From NCBI GenBank assembly GCA_965199105.1, contig CBDAQO010000002.1, forward strand, positions 744,001-808,000: a stretch of 64,000 nt of DNA. Direction: 5' to 3'. Every line of letters begins with the position of its first letter. Position 1 is the first letter of the stretch. Made by a program: the position numbers and the translations under genes. The DNA is from LMUY01 sp965199105 (lineage in GTDB: Bacteria; Pseudomonadota; Alphaproteobacteria; Acetobacterales; Acetobacteraceae). The notes beneath the pieces were generated by a model. The model was not told the origin of the DNA, ran no database searches, and was given only the letters and a program-made list of their open reading frames with translations. Shown one piece after another: positions 50,944 to 60,042 of this stretch.

Positions 50944-52056
50944 TCAGCGCAGGATGATCGCCACACGCCGGTTCTGCGGCTCACGCACGCCAGGCGCGGT
51001 CGGCACCAGCGGGCGGGTGTCGCCGAAGGCCTGGATGTCGATCGAGGTGCGCGGCACGCCCAAACGCACCAGCTCGGCGGCCACGGTCTGCGCACGCCGC
51101 AAGGACAGGCGCTGGTTGTAGGCTGCGGTGCCGGAGAGGTCGGCGTTGCCCTGCACTTCGATCCGCGTGTACTGCGTCCGGGTGCTGGCCTGCGCCGCCT
51201 CGGCCACGATCTGGCGCGCGCGGTCGGTCAGGTCCGCCCGATCCCAGTCGAAGAAGACGAGGTAGGTGCGGGCGGGAGCCGGGGCCGGAACCGGCTGGGC
51301 GGCCGGGGGCGGCGGGGCCGGCTGCGGGGCGCCGAATGCGAACCGCACGCCGAGCAGGATGCTGTGGTTGAAGTCGTCCGCACCCTCCTTCACGCGCACG
51401 CCGAACGCACCCTGGGTGTTGAACAACTGCTCCTTATAGTCGCGGCCGTTCGGCTCGGCCAGGAAGCGGTATTCCGCCGTGAGCGCCAAGCCGGGGATGG
51501 TCTTGATCGGGAATGCAAAGCCCGCGATGCCCTGCACGCCGATGTTGTCGTTCTCGCCATTGCCGCGGAGGATTTGATTGGCAGAGATCGAGGTGATGCG
51601 CAGGCTGTTGAACTGGTTATGCACGTAGCCGCCGCCGACGCCGACATACGGCTGCACCGGGATGCCCGGAACAGCGAGATCGTAGAAGACGTTGAAGAAC
51701 GCGCCTTCCTTATACTCGTCGCCGCCCGCCGAGGTCGGGGCACCGTTTTTGAAGCCCTTGAGCTTGTTGTCGTAGAACGCGCCCTGCAGTTCCAGGCGCA
51801 GGCCGTTGCCGAGGCCGTAGCCGACGCTGCCGATCACCACCGGGCCGGCGTCAAACTTGATGTTGCTGCCAGGCCCGTCGCGGTTCGGTAGACCACCGGT
51901 GGCGCGGGGGAAGCCGGCCGTGTGGCTGACTGTTTCGTCTTGCAGGATGTTGCCGCCGGCCCCAGCGCCAATGTAGAGGCCAGACACAGGCTGCGCACTG
52001 ACCGCAATTGGCGCGGCCAAAATGGTCGCTGCCAGAAGCGCATTGCGGAGTTTCAT
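50944..52056 (-). CDS. OmpA-family outer membrane protein, paralogue 2
   Basis: The 370-residue protein starts MKLRNALLAATILAAPIAVS (signal peptide), then LYIGAGAGGNILQDE, a barrel, the linker VPAPAPARTYLVFFDWDRAD and an OmpA domain with RIEVQGNADLSGTAAYNQRL. Compared with paralogue 1, the arginine in NADRSG is leucine here; that position is near the diaminopimelate contact region, so binding may differ slightly. AGGAG lies eight bases before ATG 52056. A long 230-base upstream stretch presumably holds the promoter. Confidence 0.92.
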   Translation of the reverse strand: MKLRNALLAATILAAPIAVSAQPVSGLYIGAGAGGNILQDETVSHTAGFPRATGGLPNRDGPGSNIKFDAGPVVIGSVGYGLGNGLRLELQGAFYDNKLKGFKNGAPTSAGGDEYKEGAFFNVFYDLAVPGIPVQPYVGVGGGYVHNQFNSLRITSISANQILRGNGENDNIGVQGIAGFAFPIKTIPGLALTAEYRFLAEPNGRDYKEQLFNTQGAFGVRVKEGADDFNHSILLGVRFAFGAPQPAPPPPAAQPVPAPAPARTYLVFFDWDRADLTDRARQIVAEAAQASTRTQYTRIEVQGNADLSGTAAYNQRLSLRRAQTVAAELVRLGVPRTSIDIQAFGDTRPLVPTAPGVREPQNRRVAIILR

Positions 52057-52287
52057 TCTTTCTCTCCTCATAACTATCTGCGCTCGCACGCAGCAAACCC
52101 GCCCCTTGATGCCTACTGGCGCCCGGGGCATTCAGCGAGCGCAACATATCACCTCATTTCTCCAGTGGGAGACTGTTAAAACTGATTCCTAAATACTGTT
52201 GTAAGTCGGCCACAGGCACCGGCGCAATCAAGCAACAGTGATTTTGCAGCGCGAAACCCACCTTTGCGGCGCTGAAACGAGTTGTGG

Positions 52288-52620
52288 CTAGACGATCTTG
52301 GCCTCGAACGGCGGCAGGTCGTCCGGCGCCTCGAACTCCAGCACCCACAGATCGGGATCGAACCGAACCTGCCGCGCAACATACCCGTCGGCCTCCAGCT
52401 CGGTGACGGGCGCGGCACCCGTGCCCCTCAGCCAGGCCGCTTCCCCCTCGCCGCTGCGCATCTGGGAGAGCACGGTGCTGCCCTGGCGGCCACGCAGCAC
52501 GACGAGGATGCCGCCGGCGTCGGGGTCTCCGGTGCGCACGACCACGCCGGGTCGGCCGGCCTGGTCGCCGAGGCGCAGCGCCATCTGGACCCACAGTTTC
52601 GCCTTTACCCGCGGCTCCAT
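52288..52620 (-). CDS. DUF1491 family protein
   Basis: The 110-residue cytoplasmic protein starts MEPRVKAKLWVQMALRLGDQ and contains VVRTGDPDAGGILVVLRGRQ, the hallmark of DUF1491, a small alphaproteobacterial family of unknown role. Its end, WVLEFEAPDDLPPFEAKIV, fits the family. It is a single gene between a repeat cluster and the ompA pair. Confidence 0.88.
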   Translation of the reverse strand: MEPRVKAKLWVQMALRLGDQAGRPGVVVRTGDPDAGGILVVLRGRQGSTVLSQMRSGEGEAAWLRGTGAAPVTELEADGYVARQVRFDPDLWVLEFEAPDDLPPFEAKIV

Positions 52621-52653
52621 AACGCGCCTCCCAAGCCTGAATGAATTGGAGTT

Positions 52654-52759
52654 CTAGACCAAGACCGGCTCAGATAGAGCCGCCGGTCATGGTCTAGCTG
52701 TTTGGTTTGGCGAGCATGTTTACCGATCAAGTGACTTCACTTGATGCGGTCATGCTCTA
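52654..52759. repeat. Composite of two dispersed palindromic repeats
   Basis: The segment CTAGACCAAG...GGTCTAG (52654-52697) is followed by the CTGTTTGGTTTGGCG...GGTCATGCTCTA unit to 52759, nearly identical to 28221-28326. The right end CTA at 52757-52759 is the stop codon TAG of the asparagine synthase-like gene on the minus strand. Confidence 0.9.
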
Positions 52760-54511
52760 ACGCGCGGCCAGCACGTCGAACGTGTCGCCGGCGATCGGGC
52801 TGCGTTCGATGTGGGCGCGGTGCCAGAGCGCGTAGAACAGCAGCGTCCAGGCGGCGAAGCCTTGGCGCCGGTGCTCCGCCTCGCGGAACAGCGCCACCAC
52901 CCGGTCGGGCGCTGCGATTTCGGCCACGCCGGGCTGGGCTGCGACGAGCGGCCCCAGGCGATGACCGTGACGGGCAATCCAGCGGCCGACCGGCACGGTG
53001 AAGCCCTGCTTGGGCGCGAACGGCTTGGCGCTCGGCTGGGCTTGCTCCAGCCAGCGCCGCAGCAGCCACTTGCCGCGGCCGTCGCGAACCTTCAACCCGT
53101 CTGGCAGGCGGAACGCCGCGGCGGCCACCCCGGGGTCGAGGAACGGGGTGCGGCCTTCGACGGCATGCGCCATCAGGCAGCGGTCGAGCTTCAGCAGCAG
53201 GTCGTGCGGCAGCCAGTCCGCCATGTCGGTGGCTTGGGCGACCTGCAGGCGGGAGCGGCCGTCCGTCGCGGCGCGCGCCTCGGCGGCGGCGATCCCGTCG
53301 CGCCAACCCGGCGAGATTTCGCGCAGCACCTCCAGCCGGTCGAACGTGCCGCGCGCGCGCATGCTGCGGCCGCCGAGCCACCAGGGGCGCATGGCGCTGC
53401 GATAGCGGCCGTAGCCGCCGAACATCTCGTCGCCGCCTTCGCCGGAGAGCACCACCTTCACGTCCTGGCGGGCGCGGCGGGCGAGGAACCAGGTCGGGAT
53501 GATGGCGTAATCGGCCGCCGGGTCGTCCATCGCGGCCACGATGCGCGGCAGCTCCGCCCAGACCATCGCCTCCGTCACCAGGACGGTTTCGTGCCGCGCG
53601 CCGTTGGCCCGTGCGAGGTCGGCCGCGGCCACACGCTCGTCGGCTGCGTCGGGCACGTCGAACCCGGCGGTGTAGGCCAGCACCGGCTCGGTGTTCAGCC
53701 GGGCCATCAGGGTGAGCAGGGCCGAGCTGTCGATGCCGCTGGAGAGGAACATGCCGTAGGGCACGTCGCTGCGCTGGTGCAGGTCGACGGACTCCATCAG
53801 CGCGCCGTCGAGCCGGGCGAGCGCTGCGTCCTCGCCGATCAGCTCGGGCGGGCCGGCGGGCAGGGCGTCCTGGCGCTGGCGCTCCACCAGGCGGCCGTCC
53901 ACGGCGACCAGGGTTTCGCCGGGCAGCACGCGTTGGATGCCCTCGAAGATGGTGTCCGCCCCGGTGGTGAACTGCATCTGCAGCAGCTCGCCGCGCGCGG
54001 CCGGGCGCACCGCGGGTTGCACCAGGCCAGCCGCCAGCAGCGCCTGCGGCTCGGAGGCGAAGGCCAGCCCGCCGGGCACGGTGGCGACGTAGAGCGGCTT
54101 GATGCCGAACGCGTCACGCGAGAGGGTGAGCTTGTGGGCGGCGCGGTCGTAGATGGCCACGGCGAACATGCCGCGCAGGCGCTTTGCGTAGGCCGGGCCG
54201 CACTGGCGCCAGAGATGCAACGGCGGCTCGCAATCGCTCCCGGTGGCGAGAGGCAGGCCCGGCGACAGCTCGCGGTAGTTGTAGACCTCGCCATTGGCGA
54301 TCAGGGTGCATGGCCCGGCGAACAGCGGCTGGTCGCCGGTTTGCAGGTCGATGATCGCCAGCCTGGTTTGCAGCAGGGTGATGCCGCCAACCGCGAAATG
54401 GCCCTCGCCATCCGGCCCGCGATGCGCCAGCGCCTGCATCAGACGGGAGGCAATGGTCGGGTCCGCGGCGGGCGCGCCGGGCTGCAGCGCGAGGCCGGCT
54501 ATGCCGCACAT
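52757..54511 (-). CDS. Asparagine synthase-like amidotransferase
   Basis: The 584-residue protein begins MCGIAGLALQPG, with Cys2 as the glutaminase nucleophile (class II GATase), followed by RGPDGEGHFAVGGITLLQTR. The synthetase half has the PP-loop FLSSGIDSSALLTL and LSGEGGDEMFGGYGRYRSA. Start ATG 54511 is fixed by the required Cys2. It is the last gene of an operon with a GT4 and a GT9 glycosyltransferase, with which it overlaps, so it probably amidates a sugar or uronic acid of a surface polysaccharide rather than making asparagine. Its stop is part of a dispersed repeat. Confidence 0.88.
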   Translation of the reverse strand: MCGIAGLALQPGAPAADPTIASRLMQALAHRGPDGEGHFAVGGITLLQTRLAIIDLQTGDQPLFAGPCTLIANGEVYNYRELSPGLPLATGSDCEPPLHLWRQCGPAYAKRLRGMFAVAIYDRAAHKLTLSRDAFGIKPLYVATVPGGLAFASEPQALLAAGLVQPAVRPAARGELLQMQFTTGADTIFEGIQRVLPGETLVAVDGRLVERQRQDALPAGPPELIGEDAALARLDGALMESVDLHQRSDVPYGMFLSSGIDSSALLTLMARLNTEPVLAYTAGFDVPDAADERVAAADLARANGARHETVLVTEAMVWAELPRIVAAMDDPAADYAIIPTWFLARRARQDVKVVLSGEGGDEMFGGYGRYRSAMRPWWLGGRSMRARGTFDRLEVLREISPGWRDGIAAAEARAATDGRSRLQVAQATDMADWLPHDLLLKLDRCLMAHAVEGRTPFLDPGVAAAAFRLPDGLKVRDGRGKWLLRRWLEQAQPSAKPFAPKQGFTVPVGRWIARHGHRLGPLVAAQPGVAEIAAPDRVVALFREAEHRRQGFAAWTLLFYALWHRAHIERSPIAGDTFDVLAAR

Positions 54512-55530
54512 GGGGGCTTCTGCACTGCGTCGAGGAAGCCGCGCCATTGCGCTAGCACCGGGGCCGGGGCGAACTCCCGCTCCCACCGCGCCCGGCCGGC
54601 GTCGGCCAACCCGGCGGCGAGGACGGCGTTGCCGAGCAGCAGGCCCACCGAGGTCGCCAGCGCCTCGGCGTCCTCCAACGGGACGAGCAGGCCGTCCTCG
54701 CCGGGCCGGATCAGCTCCTTCGGGCCGGACGCCGCCGCCGCGACCACGGGGCGGCGGGCGGAGAACGCCTCCACCACCACGTTACCGAGCGGTTCGCTGC
54801 GGGACGGGCAGACCACCACGTCGCACCCGGCGAGCAGCGCCGCGGTGTCCTGCCGCCAGCCGGGCAGGTGGACGCGGCGCTCGAGGCCGTGTTGCGCCGC
54901 GAGCGCCTGCAGGCTGGCGCGTTCCGGCCCGTCCCCGGCGATGACGAGGTGGGCCTGGGGGAGCCGGGTCATGGCCGGTATCAGCACGTCGAACGCCTTG
55001 TTGCGGTGCAATCGGCCGAGCGCCAGGACCAGCTTTGTGCCGGGTGGCACGCCCAGCCGCTCGGGCGCCGCGCCGGACAGATCGGGGGAGAAGTTGGGCA
55101 GGTAGTGCGTTCGGGTGGGGGGCCAACCCTGGGCCGTGATGCGGCGGGCCAGGTCGCGGGTATTGGCGACCAGGTGGTCGCAGCGGCGGAAATAGCGCAG
55201 GTCGTAGAAGCCGCCGAGCCGGCCGACCAAGACCCAGTCGCCGGGCGGGGTGAAGCGGGCGGCGCGGCTCATCCAGGCCACTGCGACGCGCGGGCGGAAC
55301 TGGGCTAAGGCGCGGCGCAGGCGGTTGCTGGTGGCCCAGTCCAGCGCGCCGCCGAAGCGGGCGGGGAGCGGCTGCAGGCCCGTCGCCTGCAAGCGGGCCG
55401 TCCGGTCCGGGTAGGGCCGGATCAACGGCAAGACGGCGTCCCCGGCGCCATGTTGTGCGGCCACCAGGCGCTCGAAGAACAGCTCGGCGCCGCCCTCGGC
55501 CGCCCCGGCCATGATGTGGGCGACCCTCAT
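54499..55530 (-). CDS. GT4-family glycosyltransferase
   Basis: The 343-residue enzyme starts MRVAHIMAGAAEGGAELFFE, with a GGAE loop typical of GT-B glycosyltransferases. The C-terminal domain has LVLALGRLHRNKAFDVLIPA and VVCPSRSEPLGNVVVEAFSA, with the E-x7-E motif of family 4. No membrane helix is predicted, so it acts at the inner face of the membrane. It overlaps the GT9 gene by four bases and the asparagine synthase-like gene by 13, forming a glycan-assembly operon. Confidence 0.9.
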   Translation of the reverse strand: MRVAHIMAGAAEGGAELFFERLVAAQHGAGDAVLPLIRPYPDRTARLQATGLQPLPARFGGALDWATSNRLRRALAQFRPRVAVAWMSRAARFTPPGDWVLVGRLGGFYDLRYFRRCDHLVANTRDLARRITAQGWPPTRTHYLPNFSPDLSGAAPERLGVPPGTKLVLALGRLHRNKAFDVLIPAMTRLPQAHLVIAGDGPERASLQALAAQHGLERRVHLPGWRQDTAALLAGCDVVVCPSRSEPLGNVVVEAFSARRPVVAAAASGPKELIRPGEDGLLVPLEDAEALATSVGLLLGNAVLAAGLADAGRARWEREFAPAPVLAQWRGFLDAVQKPPCAA

Positions 55531-56414
55531 AGCAGCGCTTGGGCGGCCTGCAGCACCTGGTCCACCGGCAGGGCGGACATCGGGCTGCCCGGCGGGCCGG
55601 GGGCGACCACCGCCTGGGCGCGGCGCCCGGTCGGGCCGTATTCGGCAGCGGGGGTGGGGCCGAACAGACCGAGGGTCGGGGTGCCGGAGGCGGCTGCCAG
55701 GTGCATCAGGCCCGAATCGTTGCCGACGAACAGCCGGCAGGAGGCGAGGCAGGCGGCCGCCTCGGGCAGGGTCAGGCGGCCGGCCAGGTCGACCGCGGAG
55801 GGCAAGGCCGCGAGCACCGGGGCCGCCAAGGCGCGTTCGGTTGGACCGGGGCCGGCGAAGATGACGGGGCGGGCATTCGGCAAGATCGCCTCGATCGCCC
55901 GGAACAGTGCCACGAAGCGGTCTGCCGGCCATACCTTGCCGGACCAATTTGCCGTGGGGCCGAGCCCGACCAGCGGCACTCCCGCGGGCAGCAGGCTGCG
56001 GGAGAGGGCTTGGTCGGCCTCGGCAAACCAGCTCACCGGCATCGGCGGCTCGGCCAGGCCAAGCGCGCCGGCCAGGTGGGTCAGCCGGTGCCCCGGACGG
56101 CGGCCACCGCGCATGATCGCGCGACGCCGGGCCGGCAGCAGCAGGGTGATGGCCGAGCCGCGCAGGTCGACCGCAAGGTCCCACAGCGTGGTGACGGTTT
56201 GCAGCCATAGCGTCAGCCAATGGCGATCGTAGCGGCGCTTGTCGATCAGCAGGGTGCGCTCGCGGTTCGGCATGCGGGCAAACACGCCGGCCGCCGGCGC
56301 GCCACAGGCGACGGTGAACCGCGCGTCGGGATATTCCCGCAGCAGGTGCGCGGCCAAGCCCGTCGAGAGGACCGCGTCGCCGATCCGCGTCGCCGTGATG
56401 AACAGGATGCGCAC
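55527..56414 (-). CDS. GT9-family glycosyltransferase (heptosyltransferase-like)
   Basis: The 295-residue protein begins (M)RILFITATRIGDAVLSTGL, the family 9 start, and has GLGPTANWSGKVWPADRFVA and VGNDSGLMHLAAASGTPTLG, the ADP-heptose-binding region. The start is GTG 56414. It is the first gene of the operon and probably transfers heptose or a similar sugar to the LPS core or another surface glycan. Confidence 0.88.
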   Translation of the reverse strand: MRILFITATRIGDAVLSTGLAAHLLREYPDARFTVACGAPAAGVFARMPNRERTLLIDKRRYDRHWLTLWLQTVTTLWDLAVDLRGSAITLLLPARRRAIMRGGRRPGHRLTHLAGALGLAEPPMPVSWFAEADQALSRSLLPAGVPLVGLGPTANWSGKVWPADRFVALFRAIEAILPNARPVIFAGPGPTERALAAPVLAALPSAVDLAGRLTLPEAAACLASCRLFVGNDSGLMHLAAASGTPTLGLFGPTPAAEYGPTGRRAQAVVAPGPPGSPMSALPVDQVLQAAQALL

Positions 56415-56492
56415 GCCCGCTCTGTAACGCCCGGCACCGCGGGGGGGAAGGGCCGGGTTGTAGACGCCGCCGCCACAACCCAGCTGGGAGGG

Positions 56493-57305
56493 ATGACCAA
56501 GCTGGCGCACCTGCGCTCCCGTGCCGTCCTGTCCATCACGGGCGTGGACCGCGTTGCGTTCCTCCAGGGGCTGGTCTCCAACGACGTATCGCTTGCAGGG
56601 CCCGGGCGCGCGGTGTGGGCGGCGATGCTGACGCCGCAGGGCAAGTGGTTGGCTGATTTCTTCATCTTTGCAGACGGCACGCGGCTGCTGCTGGATGTGG
56701 AGGCGGGCCAGTGTGCCGAGCTCGCCCGGCGGTTGACCCGGTTTCGCTTGCGCGCCGATGCACAGGTGCAGCCGGACGATCGAGGCGTGTTTGCGGTGTG
56801 GGACGGGTTCCCGCCGGCCTGCGACTGGGCTGCGCCGGACCCTCGCCTTCCCGACGCTGGCTGGCGATTGCTCGGCAGCGGCTATGAACCGACCGCCACC
56901 GAGGACGACTACGACCTGCACCGCCTCTCGCTCGGACTACCCGCAGGAAGCCAGGATTTGGAGGCGGAAAAAAGCGTCCTGATGGAGGCGGGGTTCGACG
57001 AGCTGGGCGGCATCTCCTGGACCAAGGGCTGCTACATGGGCCAGGAACTCACCGCGCGGACCAAGTATCGCGGCCTGGTAAAGCGGCGGCTGGTGCCGGT
57101 GCGGGCGCTTGCCGGTGAGTTGGCGGCGTCGGGCACGCCCGTGTTGTCCCAAGGGGTCGACGTGGGACAGCTCCGCTCCCGGCGCGGCGAGTTCGGGCTT
57201 GCCTTGATCCGGCTGGACGCTGTCGATCAGGCACTGGACTGCGCTGGCCCGATCGAGGTGCGGCGCTTGGCCTGGATGCACCTACCAAATGGCACGCCTC
57301 GATGA
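56493..57305 (+). CDS. ygfZ: YgfZ/GcvT-type folate-binding protein
   Basis: The 270-residue protein has the signature KGCYMGQELTART of YgfZ (K-G-C-Y-x-G-Q-E) and AFLQGLVSNDVSLAGPGRAV near the N-terminus. The cysteine is intact. YgfZ supports Fe-S cluster repair or assembly with tetrahydrofolate, possibly relevant to the radical SAM proteins encoded in this window. GGGAGGG lies just before ATG 56493. It is divergent from the GT9 operon. Confidence 0.9.
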   Translation: MTKLAHLRSRAVLSITGVDRVAFLQGLVSNDVSLAGPGRAVWAAMLTPQGKWLADFFIFADGTRLLLDVEAGQCAELARRLTRFRLRADAQVQPDDRGVFAVWDGFPPACDWAAPDPRLPDAGWRLLGSGYEPTATEDDYDLHRLSLGLPAGSQDLEAEKSVLMEAGFDELGGISWTKGCYMGQELTARTKYRGLVKRRLVPVRALAGELAASGTPVLSQGVDVGQLRSRRGEFGLALIRLDAVDQALDCAGPIEVRRLAWMHLPNGTPR

Positions 57306-57339
57306 TGACGGCTGGCTGGGTTTCCTCACCCCCCACAGA

Positions 57340-58539
57340 TTAGGCGGCGCGCTCGACCACCTGCCTGACCGAGACGGCCTTGCGCAGGTTTTCGCGGCGG
57401 TTCTCGATGGTTTTCACGGCCATCGCGATGTTGGTCGTCCCGAGCCGGATGGTCTCCGAGGCTTGCTCGGCCCGCGCGATCGCCTGGGCGACGGCGCCGG
57501 TTCCCACAGCCACACGCTGCACGCTGCTGGCGATTTCGGCTGTTGCGGCGCCCTGCTCCTCGACGGCACAGGCGACTTGGGCGGCGAGCGAGCTGATGTC
57601 TTCGATCCGGCCGCTGATGGCGCGGATGGCGCCGATGCTGCCCTGGGTGGCGGACTGCATCGCCGCGATCTGCTGCCCGATCTCCTCGGTGGCGCGCGCC
57701 GTCTGCGCGGCAAGGTTCTTCACTTCCCCCGCAACCACCGCGAAGCCGCGGCCAGCATCCCCGGCGCGGGCGGCCTCGATGGTCGCGTTCAATGCCAGCA
57801 GGTTGGTTTGCGCCGCGATGTCCCCGATCAGTCGGACGACGTCGCCGATCCGCCCGGCGGCGGAAGCGAGCTCTTCCACGGATGCGTCGGTCCGCTTGCT
57901 TTCGGCTGCAGCCTGGCGGGCGCTCTCGGCGCTGCGGGCAACCTGCACGGCAATCTCACCGATCGAGGCGGACAGTTGCTCCGACGCGCTCGCAACGTCC
58001 TGGATACCCTTGGCTGCCTGCTCGGCCGCGCCCCGAACCGAACCCATCTCCCGCGTGGCGACCTCGACCCCGGCCATGACGCCGCTGGTCACCGTCCCCA
58101 TCTCGCCAGCCGCTTCGTTCACGGCTTCGACCTCGTCGGTCACGCGCTGCTGCAGGGCACGCAGGGCGGTGCCGCGCTCCTGCTCCACTTCCACGGCATT
58201 GGCGTAGTCGGCCTCGAGCTGATGCACCCGGGCTTTCAGGGCGGTGAGTTCCTGGTTCAACCCGGCTTCACGCCGCAGCGCCATGCCGATCGCGCCCGGC
58301 CGCGTCACGTCCTGCGCGGCCACCGGGCTTCGCAACGGCGCGAGGGTGGCGTTCACGATGGCTGCCAGCACGCCGAGGCTGAGCACGAGACCGACCGCCT
58401 GGACACCCCAGAGCGACAGCTCCGCCTCGGCCCAGACGAGGGCGGCGGCATCTGCCAGGCCGAAGCAGAGCCCGGCAGCGCCGATCACCAGGGCAAACGC
58501 GGGTATGTGGTTGACGACGTTGGTGGACCGTAGGGACAT
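57340..58539 (-). CDS. Methyl-accepting chemotaxis-type transducer
   Basis: The 399-residue protein has two N-terminal helices (about 10-30 and 45-65) with almost no periplasmic loop between them. A helical stretch follows, then the signalling hairpin core: GDIAAQTNLLALNATIEAAR, AGDAGRGFAVVAGEVKNLA and ATEEIGQQIAAMQSAT. It should form a four-helix signalling bundle and sense from the membrane or cytoplasm. No che genes are near. ATG 58539 is the start. Confidence 0.92.
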   Translation of the reverse strand: MSLRSTNVVNHIPAFALVIGAAGLCFGLADAAALVWAEAELSLWGVQAVGLVLSLGVLAAIVNATLAPLRSPVAAQDVTRPGAIGMALRREAGLNQELTALKARVHQLEADYANAVEVEQERGTALRALQQRVTDEVEAVNEAAGEMGTVTSGVMAGVEVATREMGSVRGAAEQAAKGIQDVASASEQLSASIGEIAVQVARSAESARQAAAESKRTDASVEELASAAGRIGDVVRLIGDIAAQTNLLALNATIEAARAGDAGRGFAVVAGEVKNLAAQTARATEEIGQQIAAMQSATQGSIGAIRAISGRIEDISSLAAQVACAVEEQGAATAEIASSVQRVAVGTGAVAQAIARAEQASETIRLGTTNIAMAVKTIENRRENLRKAVSVRQVVERAA

Positions 58540-58606
58540 TGCTTGCTCGGGCGGCTGTTCGACCCGAGTGTCGCCGTATTGGGTTAAGACAGCCTTAAGG
58601 CCCGGC

Positions 58607-59479
58607 CTAAAGCGAGTTGTCGTCGAAACCGCCGCCGCCAGTGTCGAAACCGCCACCGCCACCGCTGTTGTCGTCCCAGCCACCGCCGCCGCTGTTGTCC
58701 ATGCCGCCGCCGCCCTGGACGTTGTTGTCCCAGCCGGCATCGTTCGGGCCCTGCCCGGCGTCACCATAGTTGTTGTTGACGATCGTGGTCTCTTCAACGG
58801 GCGCCGGCATGCCGAACCCGCCGCCCATGCCGCCCCCCATGCCGCCGCCGAACATCCCGCCACCCTGGTGGCCGGAGAACATGTTCATCAGCATGTCCCC
58901 AGCGACCACACCGCCCGCGACCCCGGCTGCGGTCCGCAGCGCGCCGCCAAGAAAGCCGTTGCCGCCCTGGCCGAGCATCCCGGGCTGCATGTTTGGCGGG
59001 TATTGCGGCGGCGGCACGTTGGCCGAGGCGGCGCCATACTGGGTATATTGCGGCGCCTGGCCCGGCGCCGGGCCTTGGTTCCACACCGAGGGGCCTGCTG
59101 CCGGCCGCGCTGCCTGGCCGCCGCCGAAGAGGTTGCTGAAGAACCCGCCGGATTGCCCGCTGGCTTGGCCACCCTGGGCCTGGCCCGGGGCGTTACCACG
59201 CTGAGCCGCCTGCTGCGCCGCCTCCAGCTCGGCCTGCAGCCGGTGGATGCGGTTCGCCGCCTCAGCCAACGCGGCCTCCTGCACCACGGCCATCTGGGTC
59301 ACACGGTAGCGTGCCTCGGGATGGCTCTGGAACTGGTCCGCGATGAACCGGTCGGCCTCGGGGTCGATCGGCGGCAAGGACGATTGGGTCGACGGCACGC
59401 TGCGGGCAAACCCGCCCGTCGCTGCCCCACCGACGCGGGCGACGAATTGGGCGATGAGGTCGCGTTCCTCGTTGGTCAT
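58607..59479 (-). CDS. DUF2076 family protein
   Basis: The 290-residue protein starts MTNEERDLIAQFVARVGGAA and includes PEARYRVTQMAVVQEAALAE, the conserved DUF2076 segment. A middle part rich in Q, G, P and A contains the hydrophobic FLGGALRTAAGVAGGVVAG, and the end is a low-complexity glycine, asparagine and aspartate chain. It may associate with the envelope. Function is unknown. It lies 67 bases before the start of the chemotaxis transducer gene, with both on the minus strand. Confidence 0.85.
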   Translation of the reverse strand: MTNEERDLIAQFVARVGGAATGGFARSVPSTQSSLPPIDPEADRFIADQFQSHPEARYRVTQMAVVQEAALAEAANRIHRLQAELEAAQQAAQRGNAPGQAQGGQASGQSGGFFSNLFGGGQAARPAAGPSVWNQGPAPGQAPQYTQYGAASANVPPPQYPPNMQPGMLGQGGNGFLGGALRTAAGVAGGVVAGDMLMNMFSGHQGGGMFGGGMGGGMGGGFGMPAPVEETTIVNNNYGDAGQGPNDAGWDNNVQGGGGMDNSGGGGWDDNSGGGGGFDTGGGGFDDNSL

Positions 59480-59560
59480 CGGATCACCTGTTGTTCAGCA
59501 AGCGTGGAAGGGACGGCCCGGCTGATTGCAGAAGCGACATGGTCGGGCCGAGTGGGCGGT

Positions 59561-59992
59561 TCAAGCCACTGGCCCGGCGCCCAACCGCGGCGCCTCGATT
59601 GCCGGGCACCGATCCATCACAACGTTCAAACCGGCCTGTCGGGCGCGCCTGGCCGCAGCGTGGTCGATAACATCGAGTTGAAGCCAGGCGGTGCGTGCGC
59701 CCAGCCGGGCCGCTTCGTCCACCACCGCGCCGGCTTGGTCGGCGGCGCGGAACACGTCCACCATGTCCAGCGGCCCGGCCTCCGCCAGCGAGCCGACCAC
59801 GCGCTGGCCCAGCAGCGTCTGCCCCGCCAAGCCGGGGTTGACCGGGGTGACCTCCCAGCCCTGGGCGAGCAGGAATCGCATCACGCCATGGGAGGGGCGC
59901 TCGGGCCGGGCGGAGGCACCCACCAGGGCGATGCGCCGCGTGCCGCGCAGGATGGCGGCAACCTCAGCGTCGGAAAGGCCGTCGGCTGCCAT
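59561..59992 (-). CDS. CoA-binding domain protein (YccU-like)
   Basis: The 143-residue protein is a small Rossmann-fold CoA-binding protein: RRIALVGASARPERPSHGV, FLLAQGWEVTPVNPG and DMVDVFRAADQAGAVVDEA, then ARLGARTAWLQLDV. ATG 59992 has GGGGAG six bases upstream. Members are of unknown role and are thought to bind CoA or acyl-CoA. It is divergent from glyQ. Confidence 0.88.
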   Translation of the reverse strand: MAADGLSDAEVAAILRGTRRIALVGASARPERPSHGVMRFLLAQGWEVTPVNPGLAGQTLLGQRVVGSLAEAGPLDMVDVFRAADQAGAVVDEAARLGARTAWLQLDVIDHAAARRARQAGLNVVMDRCPAIEAPRLGAGPVA

Positions 59993-60042
59993 GCTGTCTC
60001 CCCGCTTGTTCTCGGCTGTCGCTTCCGCGAGTGTTGCCCGCG

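Noticed and set aside
58607..59000. Collagen-like or adhesin repeats in the glycine-rich tail
   Set aside because: The tail is low-complexity G/N/D without a fixed Gly-X-Y period; the N-terminus identifies DUF2076.
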